NCBI GenBank assembly: GCA_949076555.1
Contig: CARUOB010000035.1
Location: 1 to 30,800 of the forward strand
Source of the DNA: an uncultured Lachnospiraceae bacterium
GTDB taxonomy: Bacteria; Bacillota; Clostridia; Lachnospirales; Lachnospiraceae
Direction: 5' to 3'
Length of the DNA: 30,800 bases
The notes beneath the pieces are model-generated. The model was not told the origin of the DNA and did no database searches. It worked only from the letters and a program-made list of their open reading frames with translations. Each line of letters starts with the position of its first letter. The stretch's first letter is position 1. This document shows, in pieces, positions 23,580-30,800 of this stretch. The position numbers were made by a program, and so were the translations under genes.

Positions 23580-24011
23580 ATGTTAGGATTTTGGATCGCC
23601 ATTTTATCGGGCGCGTTGATGAGTGTGCAGGGAGTCTTTAACACGCAGGTTACCAAACAGTCGGGAATCTGGGTCGCAAACGCTTTTGTGCAGTTTACGG
23701 CCTTGTTGGTCTGTCTGGCCGTCTGGCTTGCCACGGACCGGTCCTCCTTTGCACAGCTTCTCAAGGTGGAGCCGAAGTATATGCTGCTTGGCGGCGCCAT
23801 CGGCACGTTTATCACATACACTGTGATCAAGAGCATGGAGCAGCTCGGCCCTGCGCGGTCAGTGATGTTCATTGTGGTTTCCCAGCTGATCATCGCCTAT
23901 GCCATCGAAGTTTTCGGCCTTTTCGGGGTGGAAAAGCAGCCTCTTGAAATGAAAAAAGTGTTGGGTGCAGGCGTGATGATTGTGGGAATCGTCATTTTTA
24001 AGTGGACATAG
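23580..24011 (+). CDS. YdcZ-type (DMT superfamily) small membrane transporter
   Basis: The 143-residue very hydrophobic protein has about five membrane helices and matches the YdcZ/DUF606 branch of the drug/metabolite transporter superfamily. It opens FWIAILSGALMSVQGVFNTQVTKQSG; the middle has LGGAIGTFITYTVIKSMEQLGPARSVMFIVVSQLIIAYAIEVFGLFG; the end has GAGVMIVGIVIFKW. Proteins of this half-length usually dimerise or are paired with a second copy, which is not present here. ATG 23580 has a perfect AGGAGG. No substrate can be inferred. It seems to be a single-gene unit between a terminator and comEA. Confidence 0.85.
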   Translation: MLGFWIAILSGALMSVQGVFNTQVTKQSGIWVANAFVQFTALLVCLAVWLATDRSSFAQLLKVEPKYMLLGGAIGTFITYTVIKSMEQLGPARSVMFIVVSQLIIAYAIEVFGLFGVEKQPLEMKKVLGAGVMIVGIVIFKWT

Positions 24012-24069
24012 TTCAAGATTTATCTTACAATGAAAATACAGCGCATAGCGGGAAACCTCCCGGAGGGCG

Positions 24070-24966
24070 ATGAAGCCGGAAAGGGAGACTATGCAGAAGA
24101 AAAAAGAGAAAAAATGGTCGGACAGGGCATGGCAGGCGGGACTCGTATTCGCACTGCTTATACTGTTATGCAGCTGTACGAAGAAGGAGGAACTTCTTCT
24201 TTTGAACGGAGAAAACGCGGCGAAGAGGTCGGAAGAAGGGGATGTTTTTTCGGAAGACTTCGGAGAGCAGGCGGCTCCTGAGGAGGAAGCCTTGGGCGGC
24301 ACGGCTAAAGAGACAGGGCATGTGCAGGACGGTGAGAGTCAGGGGGCTTTGGCGGTCTCTGGCGAGGCATCCACGCAGGCGGATGTCAAGGCAGCGAGTC
24401 CCGGCGTGATCTACGTCCATGTCTGCGGCGCGGTTGCCAATCCCGGCGTCTATGAGCTTAAGTCGGGGTGCCGTGTCTATGAGGCAGTGCAGGCGGCAGG
24501 CGGCTTTGCCGAATGTGCCGAACAAAATTATGTAAACCAGGCACAGGCATTGGCAGACGGTGTGAAGCTGGTGATTCCCACAAAGGAGGAGGCGGCTGCG
24601 GCGGGAAAGGCGCAGGACGGCACATCGGATAAGAATGGTGCTTTGCAGGAAAGTGCGGAGAAAGGGAAGGGCATTGCGGGCGGTGCCGCACAGGAGGGCG
24701 CAGAGAAGCCGCTTGGCATTGTGGGCGGCACAGATTCCGGCGGACCAAGCGGGGACGGAGGTGTCTCAGACAGCCGGATCAACATAAACACCGCGTCGGA
24801 GACAGAGCTTTGCGAAATTCCCGGTGTAGGCGCCACGCGGGCGGCGGCCATCGCGGCCTACAGAGAATCCCACGGCGCCTTCGAGAAGCCGGAGGACATC
24901 ATGAGAGTGAACGGCATCAAAGAGGGCATGTATGAGAAAATAAAGGACAGCATCCGTGTAAAATAG
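24070..24966 (+). CDS. comEA: ComEA-like DNA-binding competence protein
   Basis: The 298-residue surface protein of the DNA-uptake machinery has a basic start and hydrophobic segment ending LLCSC, a plausible lipobox with Cys36. An acidic linker follows, then an SLBB-type domain (about 113-171: IYVHVCGAVANPGVYEL ... VKLVIPT). After a long Gly/Ala/Glu linker comes the helix-hairpin-helix DNA-binding domain (about 236-298: INTASETELCEIPGVGATRAAAIAAYRE). This is the standard ComEA layout, with longer linkers than the roughly 200-residue Bacillus protein. The ATG at 24070 has GGAGG very close; the ATG at 24091, after AAGGGAG, is an alternative. comEC lies 3.4 kb downstream, beyond three genes that are not competence genes by name. 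Confidence 0.9.
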   Translation: MKPERETMQKKKEKKWSDRAWQAGLVFALLILLCSCTKKEELLLLNGENAAKRSEEGDVFSEDFGEQAAPEEEALGGTAKETGHVQDGESQGALAVSGEASTQADVKAASPGVIYVHVCGAVANPGVYELKSGCRVYEAVQAAGGFAECAEQNYVNQAQALADGVKLVIPTKEEAAAAGKAQDGTSDKNGALQESAEKGKGIAGGAAQEGAEKPLGIVGGTDSGGPSGDGGVSDSRININTASETELCEIPGVGATRAAAIAAYRESHGAFEKPEDIMRVNGIKEGMYEKIKDSIRVK

Positions 24967-24969
24967 AGA

Positions 24970-24994
24970 AACGCGGTCAAAACCGGCGTTTTTC
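24970..24994 (+). terminator. Probable terminator or attenuator after comEA
   Basis: AACGC-GGT (24970-24977) pairs with ACC-GCGTT (24982-24990), with one bulged G and a CAAA loop, and is followed by TTTCC. It is modest in strength and starts four bases after the comEA stop, so it may only partly uncouple comEA from the regulator genes. Confidence 0.55.
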
Positions 24995-25020
24995 CTAAAT
25001 AACAGACAGGGGCGGAAAGT

Positions 25021-25710
25021 ATGGCACAGAGAGTTTTGGTAGTGGATGATGAAAAGTTGATCGTGAAGGGGATTCGGTTCAGCCTGGAGCAGGACGGCAT
25101 GGAAGTGGACTGCGCTTACGACGGGGAAGAAGCCCTGAAATTGGCGGAGGAAAATGCGTACGACATGGTTCTTTTGGATGTGATGCTGCCGAAAATGACA
25201 GGATTTGAGGTGTGTCAGCAGATCCGCGGCTTTTCCAATGTGCCGATTGTCATGCTGACGGCCAAGGGCGACGATATGGATAAGATTCTCGGGCTTGACT
25301 ACGGCGCGGACGATTATATCACGAAGCCCTTTAACATTTTGGAGGTAAAGGCCAGAATCAAGGCCATTATGCGCAGGACGAACAGACATACGCCGGAGAA
25401 AAAAGAGTCGGTTAAGACGGTGGAGCGGGGCGATATGCGTCTCGACTGTGAGGGCAGGAGAGTGTATATCAGGGATCGGGAGATCAACCTGACAGCCAAG
25501 GAGTTTGAGGTGTTAGAGCTTCTGATGCGGAATGCCGGAAAGGTTTACGGCAGGGAGGAGCTTCTCAAGCTGGTGTGGGGAAGCGACTACCCCGGAGATG
25601 TGCGGACAGTGGACGTACATATCAGAAGACTGCGCGAAAAAATAGAGGAAGTGCCCGGAGAGCCTGCATATGTGCGGACGAAGTGGGGCGTTGGATACTA
25701 CTTTGCTTAA
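25021..25710 (+). CDS. OmpR/WalR-type response regulator
   Basis: The 229-residue product has a receiver domain (about 1-118; VVDDEK, phospho-acceptor Asp53 in LLDVMLPK, Thr80, Lys102 in ITKPF) and a C-terminal winged-helix domain (about 130-228; NLTAKEFEVLELLMRNAGKVYGREELL, VDVHIRRLREKIE, VRTKWGVGYYF). It resembles the ResD/WalR/MtrA group. GGGGCGGAAAG precedes ATG 25021. The kinase gene overlaps its end, so the two are almost certainly partners. Its position between comEA and comEC invites a role in competence or envelope control, but the target genes cannot be told from here. Confidence 0.92.
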   Translation: MAQRVLVVDDEKLIVKGIRFSLEQDGMEVDCAYDGEEALKLAEENAYDMVLLDVMLPKMTGFEVCQQIRGFSNVPIVMLTAKGDDMDKILGLDYGADDYITKPFNILEVKARIKAIMRRTNRHTPEKKESVKTVERGDMRLDCEGRRVYIRDREINLTAKEFEVLELLMRNAGKVYGREELLKLVWGSDYPGDVRTVDVHIRRLREKIEEVPGEPAYVRTKWGVGYYFA

Positions 25711-27172
25711 TATACAATTACGTAAAATTCCATTCTTGAGAAGCCTGAAGGGGCGTATTTTCCTGATTCTGCTCATTGTCGGGCTGATTCCGTGCTTTAT
25801 CATGCGCTATGCGATCCTGCAAAATTATGAACGGCGGGCGGTAAATGTCAGAACTTCTGACATTTCCACCCAAGTCAGGATTCTGGCAGATCACCTGATT
25901 ACTTATCATTACTTGCAGGATACTTCTTCCGAGGTCATCAATGCGGAGCTTGAGCAGCTTTCGAATCTGTATGACGGCCGCGTGCTCGTGATCGATGCAA
26001 ATCTTCGGATTGTGAAGGACACCTACGGCATCAGCGAGGGAAAAACGATTATTTCGGAGGAGGTCATCCGCTGTCTGCGGGGCGAGAGCGCCAACAAGTA
26101 CGACAGGGAAAACGGCTATATTGAGATGACCATACCCATCACGGAGACGCTTGCGGCGGATCTGCCGGTGGGAGCCGGGGAACGCATCGAGCTGGTGCGG
26201 GGCATTATGCTTGTGAGCGCATCCAACGACAATATTATCGCTACCATGGATATCTTGAACCATCAGGCAGTGATCATTATGTCGATTGTCGGCGTGCTGA
26301 TTTTTGTCGTGACGCTTCTGGTGTCCAAGTTCCTCTTTTCTCCCTTTAAAAAGATGATACGGGCGCTTGACCAGGTGCAGGAGGGATATACCAACGACCC
26401 GATTTCCGTGACGGACTGTCTGGAGACGGAGCATATTGGAGACGCTTTTAACCGGGTGCTGGGGCGTATGAAGATGCTGGATGATTCGAGACAGGAGTTT
26501 GTCTCGAACGTGTCCCATGAGCTTCGGACGCCGATCACCTCCATGAAAGTGCTGGCGGATTCCCTGATCACCCAAAACGACGTGCCGTTAGAGGTATATC
26601 AGGAGTTTATGTCCGATATTGCCGCCGAGATCGAGCGGGAGGACAAGATCATAAACGATCTGCTGTCCCTTGTTAAGATGGACAGGAAGTCGGCGGATCT
26701 GAATATTTCCGAGGTGGATATCAACGCCCTTGTGGAGCTGATTATGAGGCGGCTGCGGCCCATCGCCAAGCGCAGGGATGTGCAGCTTGTCTATGAGAGT
26801 CTGCGGCCTGTGACGGCGTCGGTTGATGAGGTCAAACTCACGCTGGCGTTGTCCAACCTTGTGGAGAACGCGATTAAATATAATAAGGAGCACGGGTTCG
26901 TGAAGGTGACGCTGGATGCCGACCACCAGTTTTTTACGGTGCAGGTGGAGGATTCCGGCGTAGGCATTCCGGAGGACGCGCTGGAGCATATTTATGAGAG
27001 GTTCTACCGTGTGGATAAGTCCAGGTCCAGAGAGATCGGTGGAACGGGGCTGGGACTTGCCATTACGAGGAGCGCAATTCTCATGCACAGAGGTTCGATT
27101 AAGGTGGCGAGCATCGAGGGGGAGGGAACCGATTTTACGGTAAAAATCCCTTTGAAGTACATTGCGGTGTAG
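25670..27172 (+). CDS. WalK/ResE-type sensor histidine kinase
   Basis: The product (up to 500 residues) has the classic layout: membrane helix 1 (about 29-50), an extracellular sensor domain of about 145 residues, membrane helix 2 (about 200-223), a HAMP linker, the dimerisation domain with His283 in SHELRTPITSM, and the ATPase domain (NLVENAIKYN, EDSGVGIPEDALEHIYERFYR, IGGTGLGLAI). The start is uncertain. ATG 25670 lies within the regulator gene with no clear ribosome site, and the TTG codons at 25691 or 25703 are alternatives that reduce the overlap. The last codon enters the tandem-repeat region at 27166-27280. A GerMN lipoprotein gene follows, as in MtrB-LpqB operons. Confidence 0.9.
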   Translation: MCGRSGALDTTLLNIQLRKIPFLRSLKGRIFLILLIVGLIPCFIMRYAILQNYERRAVNVRTSDISTQVRILADHLITYHYLQDTSSEVINAELEQLSNLYDGRVLVIDANLRIVKDTYGISEGKTIISEEVIRCLRGESANKYDRENGYIEMTIPITETLAADLPVGAGERIELVRGIMLVSASNDNIIATMDILNHQAVIIMSIVGVLIFVVTLLVSKFLFSPFKKMIRALDQVQEGYTNDPISVTDCLETEHIGDAFNRVLGRMKMLDDSRQEFVSNVSHELRTPITSMKVLADSLITQNDVPLEVYQEFMSDIAAEIEREDKIINDLLSLVKMDRKSADLNISEVDINALVELIMRRLRPIAKRRDVQLVYESLRPVTASVDEVKLTLALSNLVENAIKYNKEHGFVKVTLDADHQFFTVQVEDSGVGIPEDALEHIYERFYRVDKSRSREIGGTGLGLAITRSAILMHRGSIKVASIEGEGTDFTVKIPLKYIAV

Positions 27173-27280
27173 ACGAAAAAGAGGCAGTGTTGTTTCCGGT
27201 GTGGTGCAGGCGGAAAGAGGCAGTGTTGTTTCCGGTGCGGTGTAGACGAAAAAGCGACGGCGGTGATTCCGGTGTGGTGT
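27166..27280 (+). repeat. Three tandem 36-37 bp repeats
   Basis: Units run 27166-27202, 27203-27238 and 27239-27275, each opening GGTGYAGRCG and ending TTCCGGTGY; a fourth copy starts (GGTGTA) and gives way to the ribosome site AAGGAG. Units 1 and 2 are nearly identical apart from a one-base deletion and four substitutions; unit 3 has diverged in the middle. The first unit overlaps the kinase stop codon. The array fills essentially the whole gap between the kinase and the GerMN gene. Confidence 0.85.
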
Positions 27281-27298
27281 AAGGAGATGAAGACTGGT

Positions 27299-28240
27299 AT
27301 GAAAAAGGCGGGACATTTGGTTGTCTTTGCTGTTTTGATCATGGGACTGCTTCTTTGTACGGCTTGTGCGGGCAGGCATGAGAAACAGGACGGAACCGTA
27401 TATAACATATATTATGTAAACAAAGAGGAGACAAAGATCGTAGCGCGGGAGTATGTGAGTGAAACCTCGGAGGGGGACGCGCTGTTAGAAGAGCTGCTGG
27501 AACAGCTTTCCCATATCTCAGAAAAAATGGATTACCAGGCGCTTCTTTCCAAGGAAATTTCGGTGGAGGGTCATACGCTGGAAAACGGCCTGCTCACGCT
27601 TGATTTTGATGAGAGCTACAAGGAGCTGCGGGGGACGAGGGAGATTCTTGCGCGGGCGTCCATTGTGAGGACGCTGACACAGCTTCCGGGTGTGGAGCGC
27701 ATTACATTCACGGTGATGGGGGAACAGCTTATGGACGCGTCGGGAGCGACGGTGGGAGTGATGGCGGCAGACACCTTTATCGAGAACGCGGGCAATGAGA
27801 TCAACGCCTATGAAAAAGTGGATCTGAAGCTCTATTTTGCTAACGAGACGGGGGACAGTCTGGTGGAGGAGAACCGCCGCAACGTGGTATATAACAGTAA
27901 TATTTCGCTGGAAAAGCTGGTGGTGGAGAAGCTGGTGCAGGGACCGATGACGGATGGGGCGTATCCGACTATAAATCCGGCCACAAAGATTGTCAGCGTT
28001 ACGGTGAAGGATGGGACATGTTATGTAAACTTAAACGATGATTTTTTAAGCCAGCCCTACAACGTGGCCTCCGATGTGACCATTTATTCCATCACCAACT
28101 CTCTGGTGGAGCTGTCCAATGTGAACCGTGTGCAGATATCTGTAAACGGTAAAACGGATATTTCGTACCGGGAAAATATGAGCCTGAACAATGTGTTTGA
28201 GAGGAATCTGGACATATTGGACCCGGGGAGTGTGCAGTGA
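27299..28240 (+). CDS. GerMN-domain lipoprotein
   Basis: The 313-residue product begins MKKAGHLVVFAVLIMGLLLCTAC, a signal peptide with a plausible lipobox (Cys23). Two GerMN-like domains follow, about residues 38-155 (VYNIYYVNKEETKIVARE ... LPGVERITFTVMGEQL) and about 172-300 (VDLKLYFANETGDSLVEENR ... VNRVQISVNGKTDISYREN). The domain is known from spore germination GerM and from LpqB, the lipoprotein partner of the MtrAB system. AAGGAG lies 12 bases before ATG 27299; another ATG at 27287 touches that site, so 27299 is preferred. Its place right after a histidine kinase suggests an extracellular accessory to that kinase. Confidence 0.87.
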   Translation: MKKAGHLVVFAVLIMGLLLCTACAGRHEKQDGTVYNIYYVNKEETKIVAREYVSETSEGDALLEELLEQLSHISEKMDYQALLSKEISVEGHTLENGLLTLDFDESYKELRGTREILARASIVRTLTQLPGVERITFTVMGEQLMDASGATVGVMAADTFIENAGNEINAYEKVDLKLYFANETGDSLVEENRRNVVYNSNISLEKLVVEKLVQGPMTDGAYPTINPATKIVSVTVKDGTCYVNLNDDFLSQPYNVASDVTIYSITNSLVELSNVNRVQISVNGKTDISYRENMSLNNVFERNLDILDPGSVQ

Positions 28241-28247
28241 TTCTGTG

Positions 28248-28302
28248 TTATGTAAACCTGTAAACCGCGAGGTGTAAGTAGAGAGAAAAAGATTATGTAA
28301 AC
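28248..28302 (+). repeat. Two TTATGTAAAC motifs in the comEC leader
   Basis: The 90-base gap before comEC holds TTATGTAAAC at 28248-28257 and at 28293-28302, 45 bases apart. The second extends to TTATGTAAACTTAAA, identical to 28021-28035 inside the GerMN gene. Other exact copies are at 1404, 24528 and 27412. Function is unknown. Confidence 0.6.
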
Positions 28303-28330
28303 TTAAAAAAGAGCAGTAAGGAGGAAAGTT

Positions 28331-30664
28331 ATGCGCAGACCATTATGCCTGTTTGGACTGGCATTTGTGATGGTTCTGCTTCTTGGGATAAACCTGATGC
28401 CGCACGACCCGCCGGATTACGGCGCGCTCGACGGGGAAACGGTCGCCGCCGCAGGATGCGTGGCGTGGAAGGAGCACAGGATTTCAGGGGCGGAGGAAGT
28501 TCTCGTAGTAACGCTGGAGCAGGCCATTATTCTGAAACCGGATCAAAGATCCGTTCTGAAACAAATCTTAGTAGATTCTGAAACAGTATTTTCAAATGCA
28601 GCCGATGCAGATTCCGTAAAGAAAACCAGAGAATTTTTAGAAGAAAACAAAGAAAGCATACGCCTTGCGGGCACAGAGGAGATCACGGGGATTTTATGCT
28701 ATCTGGGAAGGGAGGAGAATCCCGCCATGGGTAGTTTTTTGCTGGTGGAGGGGAAGTTTCGCCCGTTTTCGCAGGCCACCAATCCCGGTGAGTTTGACGC
28801 GGCGGATTATTACCGTGTGACGGGGCAGCAGGGCAGACTGATGAGAGCCTCCTGTCTGGCGCAGAGCGGGCATTTTTCGCTTTTCCGGGAAGGACTGTAC
28901 CGCTGTCGGGAATACCTGTCGCTCCTTCTGGGCGGCTGTTACCCCACAAAGGAGGCGTCCGTCATGAGGGCTATGCTCCTGGGGGAGAAAACCATGCTGG
29001 ACGGAGAAGTCAAAAGCCTGTATCAGCAAAACGGCATCATACATATTTTGGCCATAAGCGGCCTTCACCTCTCCGTTTTGGGAATGGGGTTTCACGGGAT
29101 GTTACGGCGAATGTATGTGCCCAAAGTAGTTAACATAATATTGACACTCACATTGATGTACTGTTACGGGACAATGACGGGCATGGGGATATCCATTGTC
29201 AGGGCATTTGTCATGTTCGGGATGAAATTGTGCGCGGACTTATGCGGCCGGACCTACGACTTGCTGACGGCCATGACGGCGGCCGCGCTTCTGATACTTG
29301 TCGAACAGCCGCTTTATCTGACGCAGAGCGGTTTTCTCTTCTCTTTCGCCGCGGTCTGCGGCATCGGACTGCTGCCGAAGGTTGTGAGGCGTTTTCCCGA
29401 GGGACAAGACCTTTTAAAGGCCCTGCTCACGGGAGGCTGGATTTCCCTCTGCACCCTGCCCGTGTATCTGTGCTTTTATTACGAATTTCCGCCTTACTCC
29501 GTGCTCTTAAACCTGATCGTGATTCCCTGCATGGGAGTGCTTCTGATAAGCGGTATTGTCGTTTTGGGGGCGTCGGCATGTCTGCTGCCGCTTGGGCGTC
29601 TGGCGGCCTTTCCCGGTATCTGGATCTTGGCTTTTTACGAAAAATGCGCTTCGTTTTGTCTGAGACTGCCCGGAAAACGGTGGGTGGCGGGACGGCCGGA
29701 GAACTGGCAGATTGCGCTGTATCCGGCGATTTTGGCGGCGGCTGTTTTCTTTGCGGGAAAGGCGGAAAAGAGAAACAAAGGATATTTCTGGTGCGCGGTT
29801 TTTTGTGCGGTGATCCTTCTGGGCTTTCGGATACCCCAGCGCTTTGAGATTACCATGCTGGATATCGGGCAGGGAGACTGTATTTATCTGGCGGACGGTG
29901 CGGGAGGGCACTATCTCATTGATGGCGGCAGTTCCGACAGGAAAGATGTGGAGACATATCAGATTGCGCCGTTTTTAAAGTACCGGGGTGTAAGCAGGCT
30001 GAACGCGGTGTTTGTCACCCATTCGGACGCGGATCACATAAGCGGCATTGAGGGAATGCTTCGGGATTACGGGGAGACGGGGATAGAGATAGGCTGCCTG
30101 TTTCTGCCAGATGTTGGGAAGGAGAGCAGGGACGAGTCCTATCATGGATTGGAGGAGCTGGCGGCGGACGCAAGTGTGCCTGTCATGTATCTCCATGCGG
30201 GGGACCGGTTGGAGAGTGGAAAAGTTATGTTAACTTGCATACACCCGACAGAAAATTATGTAAATCAAAATAACAATGCCTGTTCCATGACGCTGTATCT
30301 GACCTATGAAAACTTTTCCGCCCTCTTTACGGGAGATCTGGAAGGGGAGGGAGAAGTGTTGGCGACAGAGCGGCTTTCCCATATGGGAGACGGCGCGGGA
30401 ATTGCCCCGCCGCGCCTTACCCTGCTGAAAGCAGCCCATCACGGTTCCGGGAACGCCACAAAGGAGCCGCTTCTTGCGCTTACAAATCCCCGGATCGCGC
30501 TTATCTCCGCGGGGCGGGACAATTCTTACGGCCATCCACACAAAGAGACGCTTAGACGGCTTACGGACAGGGGATGCCGGATCTACCAGACCCCGGAGAG
30601 CGGCGCCGTGACGGTGCGGGTGAGAGGCGCAAGCGTCCGGGTGGAGCCGTATCTGGGGCGATAA
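28331..30664 (+). CDS. comEC: ComEC/Rec2 DNA-uptake channel protein
   Basis: The 777-residue product is the membrane channel that carries single-stranded DNA inward during transformation. An N-terminal hydrophobic helix and a DUF4131-like soluble domain (about 30-200) come first. The Competence domain (about 215-480) follows with many helices, including MLLGEKTMLDGEVKSLYQQNGIIHILAISGLHLSVLG, a strong family signature. The C-terminal metallo-beta-lactamase-like domain (from about 510) has MLDIGQGDCIYL, the metal motif THSDADH, FTGDLEGEGE and LKAAHHGSGNA, and is thought to degrade one DNA strand. All parts are intact and the length is normal. ATG 28331 follows GGAGGAAAG. Only a 13-codon reading frame (30673-30714) is visible in the gap after it. 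Confidence 0.95.
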   Translation: MRRPLCLFGLAFVMVLLLGINLMPHDPPDYGALDGETVAAAGCVAWKEHRISGAEEVLVVTLEQAIILKPDQRSVLKQILVDSETVFSNAADADSVKKTREFLEENKESIRLAGTEEITGILCYLGREENPAMGSFLLVEGKFRPFSQATNPGEFDAADYYRVTGQQGRLMRASCLAQSGHFSLFREGLYRCREYLSLLLGGCYPTKEASVMRAMLLGEKTMLDGEVKSLYQQNGIIHILAISGLHLSVLGMGFHGMLRRMYVPKVVNIILTLTLMYCYGTMTGMGISIVRAFVMFGMKLCADLCGRTYDLLTAMTAAALLILVEQPLYLTQSGFLFSFAAVCGIGLLPKVVRRFPEGQDLLKALLTGGWISLCTLPVYLCFYYEFPPYSVLLNLIVIPCMGVLLISGIVVLGASACLLPLGRLAAFPGIWILAFYEKCASFCLRLPGKRWVAGRPENWQIALYPAILAAAVFFAGKAEKRNKGYFWCAVFCAVILLGFRIPQRFEITMLDIGQGDCIYLADGAGGHYLIDGGSSDRKDVETYQIAPFLKYRGVSRLNAVFVTHSDADHISGIEGMLRDYGETGIEIGCLFLPDVGKESRDESYHGLEELAADASVPVMYLHAGDRLESGKVMLTCIHPTENYVNQNNNACSMTLYLTYENFSALFTGDLEGEGEVLATERLSHMGDGAGIAPPRLTLLKAAHHGSGNATKEPLLALTNPRIALISAGRDNSYGHPHKETLRRLTDRGCRIYQTPESGAVTVRVRGASVRVEPYLGR

Positions 30665-30756
30665 GGAGAAAGATGTTGGATAGTGCGGAGGGGCGACAAA
30701 ACAAATACAAATAAGAAAGGGACTTCCTCAATCCATATCACAGGAGAGCAAAGACC

Positions 30757-30800
30757 ATGAATAAAAAGCAGGAACAGCAGATTTGGGACTATTACAGCAC
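30757..30800 (+). CDS. Start of an unidentified gene, cut by the window edge
   Basis: ATG 30757 is preceded by CAGGAGAG at proper spacing and opens a reading frame MNKKQEQQIWDYYS that runs off the window. Fourteen codons are too few to name a family. It could be co-transcribed with comEC, as no terminator was seen in the 92-base gap. Confidence 0.55.
   Translation, partial: MNKKQEQQIWDYYS

Noticed and set aside
30673..30714. Thirteen-codon reading frame after comEC with an AAGGAG ahead of it.
   Set aside because: It has a plausible ribosome site but is too short and low in information to support as a gene.

Overview
The window looks like chromosome from a Lachnospiraceae-type Clostridia (Bacillota). 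It carries a BceRSAB-type peptide-antibiotic module, an ECF sigma factor with a many-helix zinc-finger anti-sigma protein, an argJBD cluster, and late-competence genes with OmpR-type two-component genes among them. All genes called run on the + strand. Shine-Dalgarno sequences are strong (GGAGG types), and TTG/GTG starts occur. No rRNA, tRNA, CRISPR array, insertion sequence or origin was seen, and no gene-free stretch exceeds about 250 bases.

Region 1 (1-7160) is an envelope-stress and antimicrobial-peptide block. It starts with an incoming terminator, then an ECF sigma factor behind an ECF-type (likely self-regulated) promoter and its membrane anti-sigma factor. A BceR-like regulator and BceS-like kinase follow, then an XRE regulator with membrane helices, then a BceA-like ATPase and BceB-like permease. 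The ATPase gene has a clear BceR-type inverted repeat (CTTACA-N4-TGTAAG) just upstream of its promoter. A strong terminator closes the block.

Region 2 (7160-15780) is an accessory defence block. A good promoter drives a Fic protein, hsdM, hsdS and hsdR (type I restriction-modification), with fic and hsdM overlapping. Behind it lie an internally deleted PD-(D/E)XK-type (Rpn/transposase-like) relic and a second Fic protein. The two Fic proteins carry their self-inhibition motif at opposite ends.

Region 3 (15780-18130) is a patchwork: a coiled-coil protein of unknown function, a short MATE-transporter relic, an ArsC/Spx-like protein and a DUF4037-like nucleotidyltransferase, separated by hairpin-rich gaps.

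Region 4 (18317-21884) is argJ-argB-argD, the cyclic acetyl-ornithine part of arginine synthesis; argC is not next to it. Conspicuous hairpins precede argJ and lie between argB and argD. A stand-alone solute-binding-like protein with a Glu/Gln-rich insert and a YdcZ-type membrane protein follow.

Region 5 (24070-30800) runs comEA, response regulator, histidine kinase, GerMN lipoprotein, comEC, then the start of one more gene. The regulator-kinase-GerMN trio has the same order as actinobacterial MtrA-MtrB-LpqB. The region also holds three tandem 36-37 bp repeats and a cluster of the 10-mer TTATGTAAAC. These, the operator upstream of the BceA gene, and the Fic-restriction operon are the most interesting observations.
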